This document shows, piece by piece, positions 1-7,876 of a stretch of 53,997 bases of DNA. The notes beneath the pieces were generated by a model. The model searched no databases, was not told where the DNA came from, and saw nothing but the letters and a program-made list of their open reading frames with translations. Both the position numbers and the translations under genes were made by a program. Source of the stretch: Anaerolineae bacterium (lineage in GTDB: Bacteria > Chloroflexota > Anaerolineae > Promineifilales > Promineifilaceae). Where the stretch lies: NCBI GenBank assembly GCA_020848035.1, contig JADLAX010000037.1, positions 1 to 53,997 of the forward strand, given 5' to 3'. Every line of letters starts with the position of its first letter. Within the stretch, counting starts at the first letter, position 1.

Positions 1-65
1 ATCGAATTTTTTAACATTGACGAAAATGACGTCTTCTTTCTCTGAAAATCAGATCTAACTTGCAT

Positions 66-105
66 TTCTGGACGCAACTTTGTGCTTTACTTCCATCGTC
101 CAGAA
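66..105. promoter_or_regulatory. Inverted repeat upstream of the Mo-enzyme operon
   Basis: TTCTGGACG (66-74) and CGTCCAGAA (97-105) form a perfect 9-bp inverted repeat with a 22-bp spacer. The arm centres are 31 bp apart, close to three helical turns, and the repeat ends 53 bp before the start codon of the first gene of the molybdoenzyme operon. It could bind a dimeric regulator, for instance the NarL-type response regulator encoded at 9310, or fold as an RNA hairpin. Regulator assignment is inference. Confidence 0.45.
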
Positions 106-157
106 TATTTTTCGGATAGGTTCTAAACCAACAAAAGGTCCAAGAAGGAGAACTTTT

Positions 158-1102
158 ATGTCCCAAGTTGACGAAAAAACTACCACAACCGGGACGGTGG
201 ACGCAGTCGACAGCAATCGTCGTAACTTCCTGCTCACGCTATTTGGCACAGCCGGATTGGCTGCCATTGCCGCCACCCCGGCCGGTAAAATGCTGGAAGA
301 TAGTGGGGATGTTTCCGTCTTCACCATCGCCCAACAAACCGGCCTTGTTCCCGAAATTGACGCCGACGCCGATGTTATTACCCGCATGAATGGTGATTTA
401 GCCCGCGCCCTGCAAAAGATGCCTGGTGAACGCCGCTGGGTCATGGTTATCGACCTGCGCAAGTGTGTGGGCTGCCACGCCTGTACGATCGCCTGCGTGG
501 CCGAGAATAAGCTGCCGCCCGGCGTTGTGTACCGCCCCGTCTTGGAAGAAGAGTGGGGCGTCTATCCCAATGTCGGACGCCGCTTTGTGCCACGGCCCTG
601 CATGCAGTGCGAAAATCCTCCCTGCGTGCCCGTCTGCCCCGTTGGCGCCACCTACACCAACGAAGAAGGTATCGTCGAGATGAATTACGAGCGCTGCATC
701 GGTTGCCGCTACTGCATCACCGCCTGCCCCTACTCGGCGCGCACCTCCGACTTTGGCTTTACCTACACGGAAGGCACCCCCATCGCCGAAGGACTGATCA
801 TGGGCCAATCTATCGCCGATGATTATGAACGGGCCAGCAACTTTGAGTACGGCAAGCAATATGCCCGCCCCGAAGGCAAGCGCAGTTCCCCCATTGGCAA
901 CGCGCGCAAATGCCACTTCTGTCAGCACCGCATCAAAGAAGGCATCCTGCCCGCTTGCGTCACGACCTGCATTGGCCGAGCCACCTACTTTGGCGACGCC
1001 AACGACTCAGAGGCACTGGTTACGGAGCTAATTGCCAGCCCCAATGTAATGCGGCTCAAAGAGGAACTTGGCACCGAACCACGGGTGTACTACCTGTCTT
1101 AG
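158..1102 (+). CDS. Four-cluster [4Fe-4S] electron-transfer subunit of a Mo-bisPGD oxidoreductase (TtrB/SrdB/ArrB type)
   Basis: This 314-residue protein passes electrons between the membrane anchor and the catalytic subunit of a molybdopterin enzyme. The N-terminus carries a twin-arginine signal ([12 protein letters not shown]), so it is exported folded. Sixteen cysteines fall in the four ferredoxin groups usual for DmsB/PsrB/TtrB proteins: [35 protein letters not shown] and a split last group with CHFC and CVTTC. The start at 158 is preferred over an upstream in-frame ATG at 80 because GAAGGAG lies just before it and the Tat signal follows. A Tat signal on the B subunit and the order B-C-A match tetrathionate reductase (ttrBCA) and selenate reductase (srdBCA). 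The next gene starts 9 bp downstream. Family call is firm; substrate is not. Confidence 0.9.
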   Translation: MSQVDEKTTTTGTVDAVDSNRRNFLLTLFGTAGLAAIAATPAGKMLEDSGDVSVFTIAQQTGLVPEIDADADVITRMNGDLARALQKMPGERRWVMVIDLRKCVGCHACTIACVAENKLPPGVVYRPVLEEEWGVYPNVGRRFVPRPCMQCENPPCVPVCPVGATYTNEEGIVEMNYERCIGCRYCITACPYSARTSDFGFTYTEGTPIAEGLIMGQSIADDYERASNFEYGKQYARPEGKRSSPIGNARKCHFCQHRIKEGILPACVTTCIGRATYFGDANDSEALVTELIASPNVMRLKEELGTEPRVYYLS

Positions 1103-1111
1103 GAGGAAATC

Positions 1112-2311
1112 ATGGCTCAAACAACTGTTACGACAAAAACGGAACGCCGCCCTCGATTTGTCTGGCGCAATACAGACACCTTTTGGGTTCTTGGCGCAGT
1201 TCTAATGATTATTGGCGCGTTTGGCATGGCCCAACGCATGACGCAAGGTTTGGCGCCAACCTCCCTGGGCAGCTACGTTCCCTGGGGTTTGTGGGTTGGT
1301 TTTTATGATTATCTGGTCTGGCTGGAAGTGGGCAGCTTGCTTGTCTTTACCAGCCTGCTTTATCTAGTTGGTTTTAAGCGGTTGGCCCGCATCAAACCAT
1401 TGGCGCTGTTTACCGGCTTCGTGGTATTGATGATGGCCCTCCTGGTCGTTCTGCTTGACCTGGGCCAGGCGATGCGCTTCTGGCATGTTCTCATTTATCC
1501 CACCTTCAGCTCGATGATTAGCTGGATGGTCTGGCTGCACATCCTCTACATGCTGGTGCTGGTCTCTGAACTGGCGCTGGTTTTGGGCTTTGTGAAAGTG
1601 GTCGACGCTCGCAAAGATCAGCTCCTGAAAATATTAGCCTACCTTACCCTACCGATGGGGTTGGGGCTGATTATTGTGAGTGGCTCAGTGTTTGGCGTGG
1701 TGGCAGCACGGCCGTTGTGGAGCACTTCCTCCCTGCCGCTGATGTTCCTTGTCTCGGCCCTGGCAGCGGGCAGCGGTCTACTTTTGCTCCTGGTCGTCCT
1801 CTTTTGGCCAGAAAAGAAATCTCCCGAGTACGTCGAAGTGGTAAGCCGGCTTAGCCGTATCACTGCCTGGTTCTTATTGGCGGGCGTCTTTGCCGCCAGC
1901 ATCATTGGCTTTACGGCGCTCTATCAGGGCGACGACCCAGCCAAAGCGACTGCCATGCAGCTTATTCTTACCGGGCCTTTCTGGTGGAGCTTCTGGATTA
2001 TCCACGTGCTCTTGGGCGTGTTCATTCCCATTTTGCTGCTTTTCCTGCGTGGCCATCAACCCAAATGGGCCGGAGTTGGCGCTTTCCTGGCGGTTATCAC
2101 CTTCGTCGCCGTGACCCTGAATGTGGTTATCCCCGTGCTGGCCACGCCAGAGCTGGAAGGGTTGGCTACCGCTTTTCACCATGCCAAGCTGAACTTTAAT
2201 TACGTGCCCAACACAATGGAATGGCTGACGATCCTCTTTGTCTTTGGTCTCGGCGGCGTCTTCTATGGCCTTGGCCTCCGCTGGCTACCCATCCTGGAGA
2301 AGAAGAACTGA
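1112..2311 (+). CDS. NrfD/PsrC-family membrane anchor subunit (TtrC-like)
   Basis: A 399-residue polytopic membrane protein with about nine to ten hydrophobic segments, the quinol-interacting anchor for the Fe-S and Mo subunits encoded on either side. Recognised by the NrfD-like layout: a short cytoplasmic N-terminus, SLGSYVPWGLWVGFYDYLVW in the first part (the conserved Pro-Trp-Gly region of NrfD proteins), and regularly spaced helices to a C-terminal GLGLRWLPILEKKN. AGGAGGAAATCATG gives a strong ribosome site. NrfD proteins carry no haem, so quinol oxidation is coupled through the four-cluster subunit. Its place between the B and A genes is the ttrBCA order. Confidence 0.88.
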   Translation: MAQTTVTTKTERRPRFVWRNTDTFWVLGAVLMIIGAFGMAQRMTQGLAPTSLGSYVPWGLWVGFYDYLVWLEVGSLLVFTSLLYLVGFKRLARIKPLALFTGFVVLMMALLVVLLDLGQAMRFWHVLIYPTFSSMISWMVWLHILYMLVLVSELALVLGFVKVVDARKDQLLKILAYLTLPMGLGLIIVSGSVFGVVAARPLWSTSSLPLMFLVSALAAGSGLLLLLVVLFWPEKKSPEYVEVVSRLSRITAWFLLAGVFAASIIGFTALYQGDDPAKATAMQLILTGPFWWSFWIIHVLLGVFIPILLLFLRGHQPKWAGVGAFLAVITFVAVTLNVVIPVLATPELEGLATAFHHAKLNFNYVPNTMEWLTILFVFGLGGVFYGLGLRWLPILEKKN

Positions 2312-2367
2312 CAGGGAAGAAAAAAGAACGTAGAGTTTCTCCCTTCTGCCTTCTACCTTCTTCCCTG
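2312..2367 (+). other. Intercistronic hairpin between anchor and catalytic genes
   Basis: CAGGGAAGAA (2312-2321) pairs perfectly with TTCTTCCCTG (2358-2367) around a 36-nt loop and starts two bases after the stop codon of the NrfD gene. The loop holds three copies of a degenerate CCTTCTN heptamer. There is no T tract, and the RBS AAAGGTG of the next gene lies just outside the stem, so an mRNA-processing or stability role is more likely than termination. Confidence 0.4.
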
Positions 2368-2383
2368 ATTAAAAGGTGTTACG

Positions 2384-5300
2384 ATGACTAAAAACGGAAA
2401 CAACCAACAACCTGAACAACCAACCGCCTGCGGCCTGACGCGGCGTGATTTTCTAAAGATGTCAGCAGCTACCGGTGGGGCAGCGGCCGTTCTTGGCGGC
2501 ATGGCTGGCTTTTCAAAATTGATGGCCCAAAGCGAAGGGGCCAATACCATTGCCCTACATGACCCGGCCAACCAGATTTACACTGTCTGCTTGCAGTGCA
2601 ACACCGGCTGCGGCATCAAGGTCAAGCTGCTGGACGGCGTGGCGGCCAAAATTGACGGCAACCCGTACAGTCCATGGAACCTATGGCCTCATCTGCCATA
2701 TGAAACCCCTGTCAGTGAGATGGGTGGTGTGGAAGGGGCTCTGTGCCCTAAAGGGCAATCGGGCCTACAGTCGGCCTATGATCCGTACCGAATCATGAGT
2801 GTACTAAAGCGCAAGCCAGGCACCAAGCGCGGCGAAGGGCAGTGGGAAACCATCACCTTCGACAAGGCGATTGACGAAGTGGTCAATGGCGGCAACCTGT
2901 TTGGCGAGGGGCGGGTGGATGGCTTCAAAGACCTCTACGCCCTCAGCGACCCTGACGTCGCCAAGGCGATGGCGGACGCGATCAAGAAGATTTGGGATGA
3001 AAAAGACGCTGATGCTAAACAAGCGCTGGTTGAGGAATTCAAAACGACCTTTGCCGACCACCTGGACACGTTGATTGACCCGGACCATCCCGATTTGGGT
3101 CCGAAGAATAACCAGTTTGCCTTTGTGTGGGGGCGGCTGAAGAACGGCCGTGGCGACCTCTTCAAACGGTTTGTCGGCGACAGCTTCGGCTCGATCAACG
3201 CCAACGGCCACACGACCGTCTGCCAGGGGTCGCTCTACTTCACCGGCAAGGCGATGAGTGAACAGTTTGATCCAGCCACCGGCAAATTCAGCGGCGGTTC
3301 CAAGTTTTACTGGCAAACCGACACAGCCAACAGCGACTTTGTCATCTATGTGGGCGCGAATATGTTTGAGGCCAACTATGGCCCGCCGCAGCGCGTGCCG
3401 AAAATGACCCAAGGCATTGTCGATGGCAAGCGGTACGCCGTGGTAGATCCCCGCTTCAGCAAAGCGGCTTCCAAAGCGTGGAAATGGATTCCCATTAAGC
3501 CGGGTGAAGATGCCGCGCTAGCTCTGGCGATGATTCAATGGGTGGTCGATAACGGCCGTTTCAACGCCCAATTCATCCGCAACGCCAACAAAGCCGCCGC
3601 CAACGCCCAGGGTGAAGCCACCTGGACCACCGGCCCCTGGCTGGTCAAAATCAAAGACGGGCTGCCTGGTAAGTTCCTGCGCGGCGCAGATTTGGAACTG
3701 ACCACCACCCGCACCGAAACCGACGAAGAAGGCAAAGAAATCACCATCTACACCGACCTTGACGGCACAGACTACACCTTCGACCCCTTCGTGGCTCTGG
3801 CCGATGGCGAACCGGTTCTCTTTGATCCCAACAGCACAGACGTACCTGCCTATGGCGATTCTTTTGTAGATACCACCCTCAACGGCGTTACCGTTAAAAG
3901 CGGTCTGCAAATCATCTATGAAGAAGCTACCTCACGCACCATTGCCGAGTGGGCCGAGATCGCCGACATCAGCGAGCAAGACATTGTGGCGTTGGCACGC
4001 GAATTCACCAGCCACGGTACCCGCGCCTGCGCCGACCTGCATCGCGGCGTTTCGCAGCATACCAATGGTTTCTACAACGTCATGGCCTGGTACACCCTCA
4101 ACTGCCTCATCGGCAACGTGGACCATGTGGGCGGCATGATCAAAGGCACCACCTACGACTACACTGGAGCAAAGGCCAAAGGCCCGTTCGACCTGGGCAA
4201 GATGACCAACGGCAAGAACACCAAATTGGGTATAGACATTCTGCGCACGACAACGACATATGAGAAGTCTACGTTGTTTGCGGAGTATCCGGCGCAACGG
4301 CCGTGGTTCCCCCTGGCTACCGACCTTTACCAGGAAGACGTGGCCTCAATGGACAGCATGTACCCCTACCAGGTGAAGATCGCCATGTTCTACATGAGCG
4401 CCATCAACTATGCGCTGCCCGCGGCCCACAAAGTTATCGAAACCCTAGCAGACCCGAATAAAATTCCACTCATCATCACCAGCGATATTCTGGTGGGCGA
4501 AACTTCCACCTATGCCGACTACATCTTCCCCGACCTCTCCTTCCTGGAGCGGTGGGAACTGCACGGCACGCATCCGTCCGTCCCCTGGAAGGTGGAAAAT
4601 GTGCGTAATCCCGCCATCAGCATTCCTGGCTGGCCCACCGTCACTGTCTATGGTGAAGAGATTCCCATGAGTGCCGAAGCGATGATGATGGCGATTGCTG
4701 AAAAGCTGGATCTGCCCGGTTTTGGCCCCGATGGGCTGGGCGAGGGCGTCCCCTTTACCCGGCCAGAACATCTTTACCTGAAGCAGGTGGCCAACATCGC
4801 CTTTGGCGAAAAGGAAGACGGCAGCGACAACGTGCCGGAAGCCGACGACGAGGAACTGCGCCTCTTCCGCGAGGCGCGACGCCATCTACCCAAGTCGGTT
4901 TACGATGAAGCGACCTGGAAAGAAGCAGTGGGCAACGATGATAGCCTGTGGCGCAAAGTGGTGTACGTGATGAATCGCGGCGGCCGTTACCAGGCTCACG
5001 CCAAAGCGTACAAAAGTGACCCCACCACCGGGGCGATGAACGTGCTGGTGAGCAATGCCTACGGCAAGCAGCTGAATCTGTACCAGGAAAAGACGGCAAC
5101 CAGCATCAACACCATGACGGGTAAACCGTTTGCTGGCTATGCCGTTTACTTGGAACCCGGTCTCTCCTCGGTGGGCGAGAAAATCGAGGACGCAGGCTAC
5201 GACCTGCATCTGATCACTCACAAAGAGATCACCATGACCAAGGCACGGACGATGAGCAACTACTGGCTGCTGGCCATATTGCCCGAAAATCCGGTGCTGA

Positions 5301-5674
5301 TGAACGCCAGCGACGCCGCCCGCCTGGGCCTTCAAGATGGTGATCAAGTCAAAGTCGTCTCCGCCAGCAACCCGGATGGCGTCTGGGATTTGCAGGATGG
5401 CACACAGAAACCCATGGTCAGCAAACTGAAGGTGACGCAGGGAATGCGGCCGGGCGTGGTTTCTTTTGCCCTGGGGTTTGGCCATTGGGCCAGCGGCGCA
5501 AGGGAGATCAGCATTAATGGCACAATAATTGCCGGAGATGAACGGCGCGGCACGGGTGTGCACGCCAACGCCGCGATGCGTGTCGATCCACACCTGGGTA
5601 ATGTAACGCTGCAAGACCTAGCTGGGGGTAGCGCGGTGTTCTATGATACCAAGGTGAAGGTAGTTAAAGCGTAA
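2384..5674 (+). CDS. Mo-bisPGD catalytic subunit, TtrA/SrdA/ArrA clade oxyanion reductase
   Basis: A 1096-residue molybdopterin oxidoreductase of the DMSO-reductase superfamily. Residues 18-25 (LTRRDFLK) and the following hydrophobic stretch are a Tat signal. A [4Fe-4S] site is formed by C69, C72, C76 and C121; the 44-residue gap before the last cysteine is wide. HTTVCQGSLYFTGKA around C280 gives the likely cysteine ligand of Mo. The C-terminal molydopterin-dinucleotide-binding domain begins near residue 960 (KARTMSNYWLLAILPENPVLMN). A long acidic insert around residues 180-235 precedes the active-site region. In vivo it would reduce tetrathionate, selenate or arsenate in the periplasmic space; B-C-A order and the PhnD-kinase pair downstream favour the ttr type, while the neighbouring ars genes keep arsenate open. 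No TorD-type chaperone gene is present. Confidence 0.88.
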   Translation: MTKNGNNQQPEQPTACGLTRRDFLKMSAATGGAAAVLGGMAGFSKLMAQSEGANTIALHDPANQIYTVCLQCNTGCGIKVKLLDGVAAKIDGNPYSPWNLWPHLPYETPVSEMGGVEGALCPKGQSGLQSAYDPYRIMSVLKRKPGTKRGEGQWETITFDKAIDEVVNGGNLFGEGRVDGFKDLYALSDPDVAKAMADAIKKIWDEKDADAKQALVEEFKTTFADHLDTLIDPDHPDLGPKNNQFAFVWGRLKNGRGDLFKRFVGDSFGSINANGHTTVCQGSLYFTGKAMSEQFDPATGKFSGGSKFYWQTDTANSDFVIYVGANMFEANYGPPQRVPKMTQGIVDGKRYAVVDPRFSKAASKAWKWIPIKPGEDAALALAMIQWVVDNGRFNAQFIRNANKAAANAQGEATWTTGPWLVKIKDGLPGKFLRGADLELTTTRTETDEEGKEITIYTDLDGTDYTFDPFVALADGEPVLFDPNSTDVPAYGDSFVDTTLNGVTVKSGLQIIYEEATSRTIAEWAEIADISEQDIVALAREFTSHGTRACADLHRGVSQHTNGFYNVMAWYTLNCLIGNVDHVGGMIKGTTYDYTGAKAKGPFDLGKMTNGKNTKLGIDILRTTTTYEKSTLFAEYPAQRPWFPLATDLYQEDVASMDSMYPYQVKIAMFYMSAINYALPAAHKVIETLADPNKIPLIITSDILVGETSTYADYIFPDLSFLERWELHGTHPSVPWKVENVRNPAISIPGWPTVTVYGEEIPMSAEAMMMAIAEKLDLPGFGPDGLGEGVPFTRPEHLYLKQVANIAFGEKEDGSDNVPEADDEELRLFREARRHLPKSVYDEATWKEAVGNDDSLWRKVVYVMNRGGRYQAHAKAYKSDPTTGAMNVLVSNAYGKQLNLYQEKTATSINTMTGKPFAGYAVYLEPGLSSVGEKIEDAGYDLHLITHKEITMTKARTMSNYWLLAILPENPVLMNASDAARLGLQDGDQVKVVSASNPDGVWDLQDGTQKPMVSKLKVTQGMRPGVVSFALGFGHWASGAREISINGTIIAGDERRGTGVHANAAMRVDPHLGNVTLQDLAGGSAVFYDTKVKVVKA

Positions 5675-5687
5675 GACACTTTGTGGC

Positions 5688-5720
5688 TGACAGGCGCTTG
5701 AATCAACCAGGCGCCTGTCA
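5688..5720 (+). other. Hairpin between catalytic subunit and tatA
   Basis: TGACAGGCGC (5688-5697) and GCGCCTGTCA (5711-5720) form a 10-bp perfect stem with a 13-nt loop. No T run follows, so it is a weak or non-classical terminator or a stabilising 3' end that would lower expression of tatA and fmdE relative to the enzyme. Confidence 0.4.
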
Positions 5721-5745
5721 CCTCTAACCGTGACAGGGTGAAAAG

Positions 5746-5916
5746 ATGATAGGACCATTGGGAACGACAGAATTACTCATCATTTTGGTTGTCGTTGTGC
5801 TCCTGTTTGGCGTAGGCCGCATTGGCAAGATAGGCCACGAATTAGGCGCCGGGATCCGCGCCTTCAAACAAGGTTTGCAAACTAGCAAATCTGAAGTTCA
5901 GGAACAGGCTGAGTGA
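5746..5916 (+). CDS. tatA: TatA/E-family twin-arginine translocase component
   Basis: A 56-residue protein, short but complete. Residues 9-24 form the single transmembrane helix, followed by the FGVGRIGKIGHELGAGIRAF hinge and amphipathic helix typical of TatA (the family has an FGxxKLPELG-like hinge), then a polar acidic tail. TatA builds the pore for folded Tat substrates. Both the Fe-S and the Mo subunit just upstream carry Tat signals, so this is probably a dedicated TatA for the enzyme. GTGAAAAGATG gives a modest ribosome site. The stop overlaps the next start (TGATG). Confidence 0.85.
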   Translation: MIGPLGTTELLIILVVVVLLFGVGRIGKIGHELGAGIRAFKQGLQTSKSEVQEQAE

Positions 5917-6551
5917 TGCAAACGTTGCAAGCTATTCTAGAGATTTCATCGGCCCAGCATAAACACTTGTGCCCAAGGCAGGTGTTGGGAGCGCGTATCG
6001 GGCTGGCGGGAGCGGCGGCGTTAGGGTTAGATGCCCCACGCAGCGACAAACGGTTGCTCATCTTTGTGGAGACAGACGGCTGTTTTGCCGATGGCGTAGC
6101 GGCGGCAACGGGCTGCACCATGGGCCACCGAACGCTGCGGCTGGCCGATTACGGCAAGATTGCGGCGACCTTTGTGGATGTGAAGACGGAAACGGCCGTA
6201 CGCATCGCCCCCCAGCTAGACATCCGCCATAAAGCCCATGCCTACGCTCCCGACGAGACAAAGCACTACTATGCCCAGCTCGTTGGCTATCAGCAAATGC
6301 CCGATGAGGAACTGCTGACCGTCCAGCCCGTGCGCCTGACTACTTCCGTGAAACAGGTTGTTAGCCGCAATGGCGTGCGGGTGAACTGCGCTCACTGCGG
6401 TGAAGAAATCATCAACGAGCGTGAAATTATTATTGATGGTCAGCCTGTTTGTGTCAGCTGCACTGGTTCGGCCTACTTCGAACCAGAGGAGTTGCGGTTT
6501 TTTGTAGTTCACCATCACAATTCCCAGCCTGGCATCCCCGTGCTAAAATAA
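5916..6551 (+). CDS. FmdE-family protein with C-terminal zinc ribbon
   Basis: A 211-residue protein of the FmdE family (named for a protein linked to formylmethanofuran dehydrogenase, biochemical role unclear). The N-terminal signature H15-K-H17-L-C19-P and the block DGCFADGVAAATGCTMGHRTL are the conserved metal or cofactor-binding elements. The C-terminus has CAHCGEE...CVSC, a TraR/DksA-like zinc ribbon. FmdE proteins are often encoded beside molybdenum or tungsten enzymes, which fits this place. The ATG at 5916 overlaps the stop of tatA; an upstream in-frame GTG at 5913 is less likely. A second FmdE lies at 17762. Confidence 0.82.
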   Translation: MQTLQAILEISSAQHKHLCPRQVLGARIGLAGAAALGLDAPRSDKRLLIFVETDGCFADGVAAATGCTMGHRTLRLADYGKIAATFVDVKTETAVRIAPQLDIRHKAHAYAPDETKHYYAQLVGYQQMPDEELLTVQPVRLTTSVKQVVSRNGVRVNCAHCGEEIINEREIIIDGQPVCVSCTGSAYFEPEELRFFVVHHHNSQPGIPVLK

Positions 6552-6581
6552 GTAAAACCTGTTGAAAAAAGGAAAGCGATT

Positions 6582-6893
6582 ATGTCAGACAAGCCAAAAG
6601 CCCATCAGCAGTTTTTAGAGGAATTCCCGGCCGTGGCCGCGGCTTATGAACAAATGGCTACGGCCGTACATGAGAACGGTCCGCTAGACAATAAGACCCG
6701 GCAGCTGGTCAAGTTGGCCCTGGCGATTGGCCTCGGGCACGAAGGTGCTGTTCATGCCCACACGCGCCGCGCTCTGGCCGACGGTATCACCCCTGCGGAA
6801 ATCAAGCATGTCGTTACCCTGGCCGTCACCACCTTGGGCATGCCCAATACAGTGGCGGTATATACCTGGGTGAATGACATTTTGGATGGTTAA
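6582..6893 (+). CDS. Carboxymuconolactone decarboxylase/AhpD-like protein without the CxxC
   Basis: A 103-residue helical protein of the CMD/AhpD fold. The core KTRQLVKLALAIGLGHEGAV followed by HAHTRRALADGITPAEIKHV is typical of the family, but the redox CxxC of AhpD peroxidase partners is missing (the corresponding stretch reads EGAVHAHT), so peroxidase activity is unlikely and the function is unknown. AAAGGAAA precedes the ATG. It is 30 bp from fmdE and probably the last gene of the enzyme operon. Confidence 0.75.
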   Translation: MSDKPKAHQQFLEEFPAVAAAYEQMATAVHENGPLDNKTRQLVKLALAIGLGHEGAVHAHTRRALADGITPAEIKHVVTLAVTTLGMPNTVAVYTWVNDILDG

Positions 6894-6959
6894 TTGTTAT
6901 CGGAAAATAGTTAATGCGCATCAACTCTTAGCATTAATCATTTACCGTACACCATTTTT

Positions 6960-7865
6960 ATGCGCTACCTCCTGCTATTCATCATCTTCCTGTTCTTCAC
7001 TGGCTGTACGGTTCCACCAGCTAAAGCCTCTGTGAATTTGTCTGATTTGCAACCACTGCCGGAAGTCTCAGCAACGGCCGTTAAACCCCTGCGTGTTGCC
7101 GTTGCCGCCATCATCTCCCCCAAGGGCACCGTGGACAGCTACGGGCCATTACTGGACTACCTGGAAGCAGAGCTGGATCGCCCGGTTGAGTTAGTGCAGC
7201 GGCGTACTTATGGTGAAGTCAACGACCTGGTTCAAAGCGGTGCCGTCGATCTTGCATTTGTCTGCACCAGTGCCTACATTGTTGGCCACCGCGAGTTTGA
7301 TATGCAGCTGCTGGCCGCGCCGCAGGTAATGGGGGATACCGTCTATCATTCGCTGCTGATTGTGCCTGCCGACAGCCCGGCACAAAGCATGGCCGATTTG
7401 CGCAACCGTGTCTTTGCCTTCACCGATCCCATCTCGACCAGCGGGCGCAACTACCCCATCTGGTTAGTCAATCAGCTAGAGGAAACGCCAGAAAGCTTCT
7501 TCGGCCGCACCTTCTATACTTATAGCCACGATGATGCCATTCGCGCCGTAGCCAACCATGTTGCTGATGGGGCCGCAGTAGACAGCCTGGTTTACGCCTA
7601 CGCCCTGGAACGAGAGCCGGAACTGGCACAAAAAACACGCGTCATTCATACCTCGCCTGCTTTTGGCATTCCGCCCGTCGTCGTTAGCGCTTCGGCCCGG
7701 CCACAACTGGTGGCCGATTTACAAGACGCTCTGCTGCGCATGAATGAAACGGCCGTTGGTCGTGCCGCCCTGCAAGCCGCCGGCATGGATGGTTTTGTCT
7801 TGATTGATGATGCAGAATATGAGTCGGTGCGGGAATTGGAAACGGCCGTTAACGGTGACCCGTAA
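6960..7865 (+). CDS. PhnD-like periplasmic-binding lipoprotein, probable ligand sensor
   Basis: A 301-residue lipoprotein: residues 1-15 are the signal and FTGC16 is the lipobox. The mature part has the PhnD/TtrS-sensor fold, seen in PLRVAVAAIISPKGTVDSYGPLLDYLE near the start, RTYGEVNDLVQSGAVDLAFVCTSAYIVG, and the FAFTDPISTSG loop that binds anions in phosphonate- and oxyanion-binding relatives. No ABC permease or ATPase is nearby; a kinase and regulator follow directly, as with AioX-AioS-AioR (arsenite) and as in TtrS, where the same domain is fused to the kinase. It most likely presents an oxyanion to the kinase. The start has no clear ribosome site. The 3' end contains an ACGGCCGT motif and a TAATCGGTAATCC repeat that supplies the stop. 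Confidence 0.8.
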   Translation: MRYLLLFIIFLFFTGCTVPPAKASVNLSDLQPLPEVSATAVKPLRVAVAAIISPKGTVDSYGPLLDYLEAELDRPVELVQRRTYGEVNDLVQSGAVDLAFVCTSAYIVGHREFDMQLLAAPQVMGDTVYHSLLIVPADSPAQSMADLRNRVFAFTDPISTSGRNYPIWLVNQLEETPESFFGRTFYTYSHDDAIRAVANHVADGAAVDSLVYAYALEREPELAQKTRVIHTSPAFGIPPVVVSASARPQLVADLQDALLRMNETAVGRAALQAAGMDGFVLIDDAEYESVRELETAVNGDP

Positions 7866-7876
7866 TCGGTAATCCA

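Noticed and set aside
158..5674. Firm call as arsenate reductase ArrAB
   Set aside because: Gene order, Tat signal on the B subunit and NrfD anchor fit tetrathionate or selenate reductase as well; proximity to ars genes is not proof.
6960..7865. Phosphonate ABC transporter component
   Set aside because: No permease or ATPase gene nearby; a kinase and regulator follow, so a sensor role is preferred.
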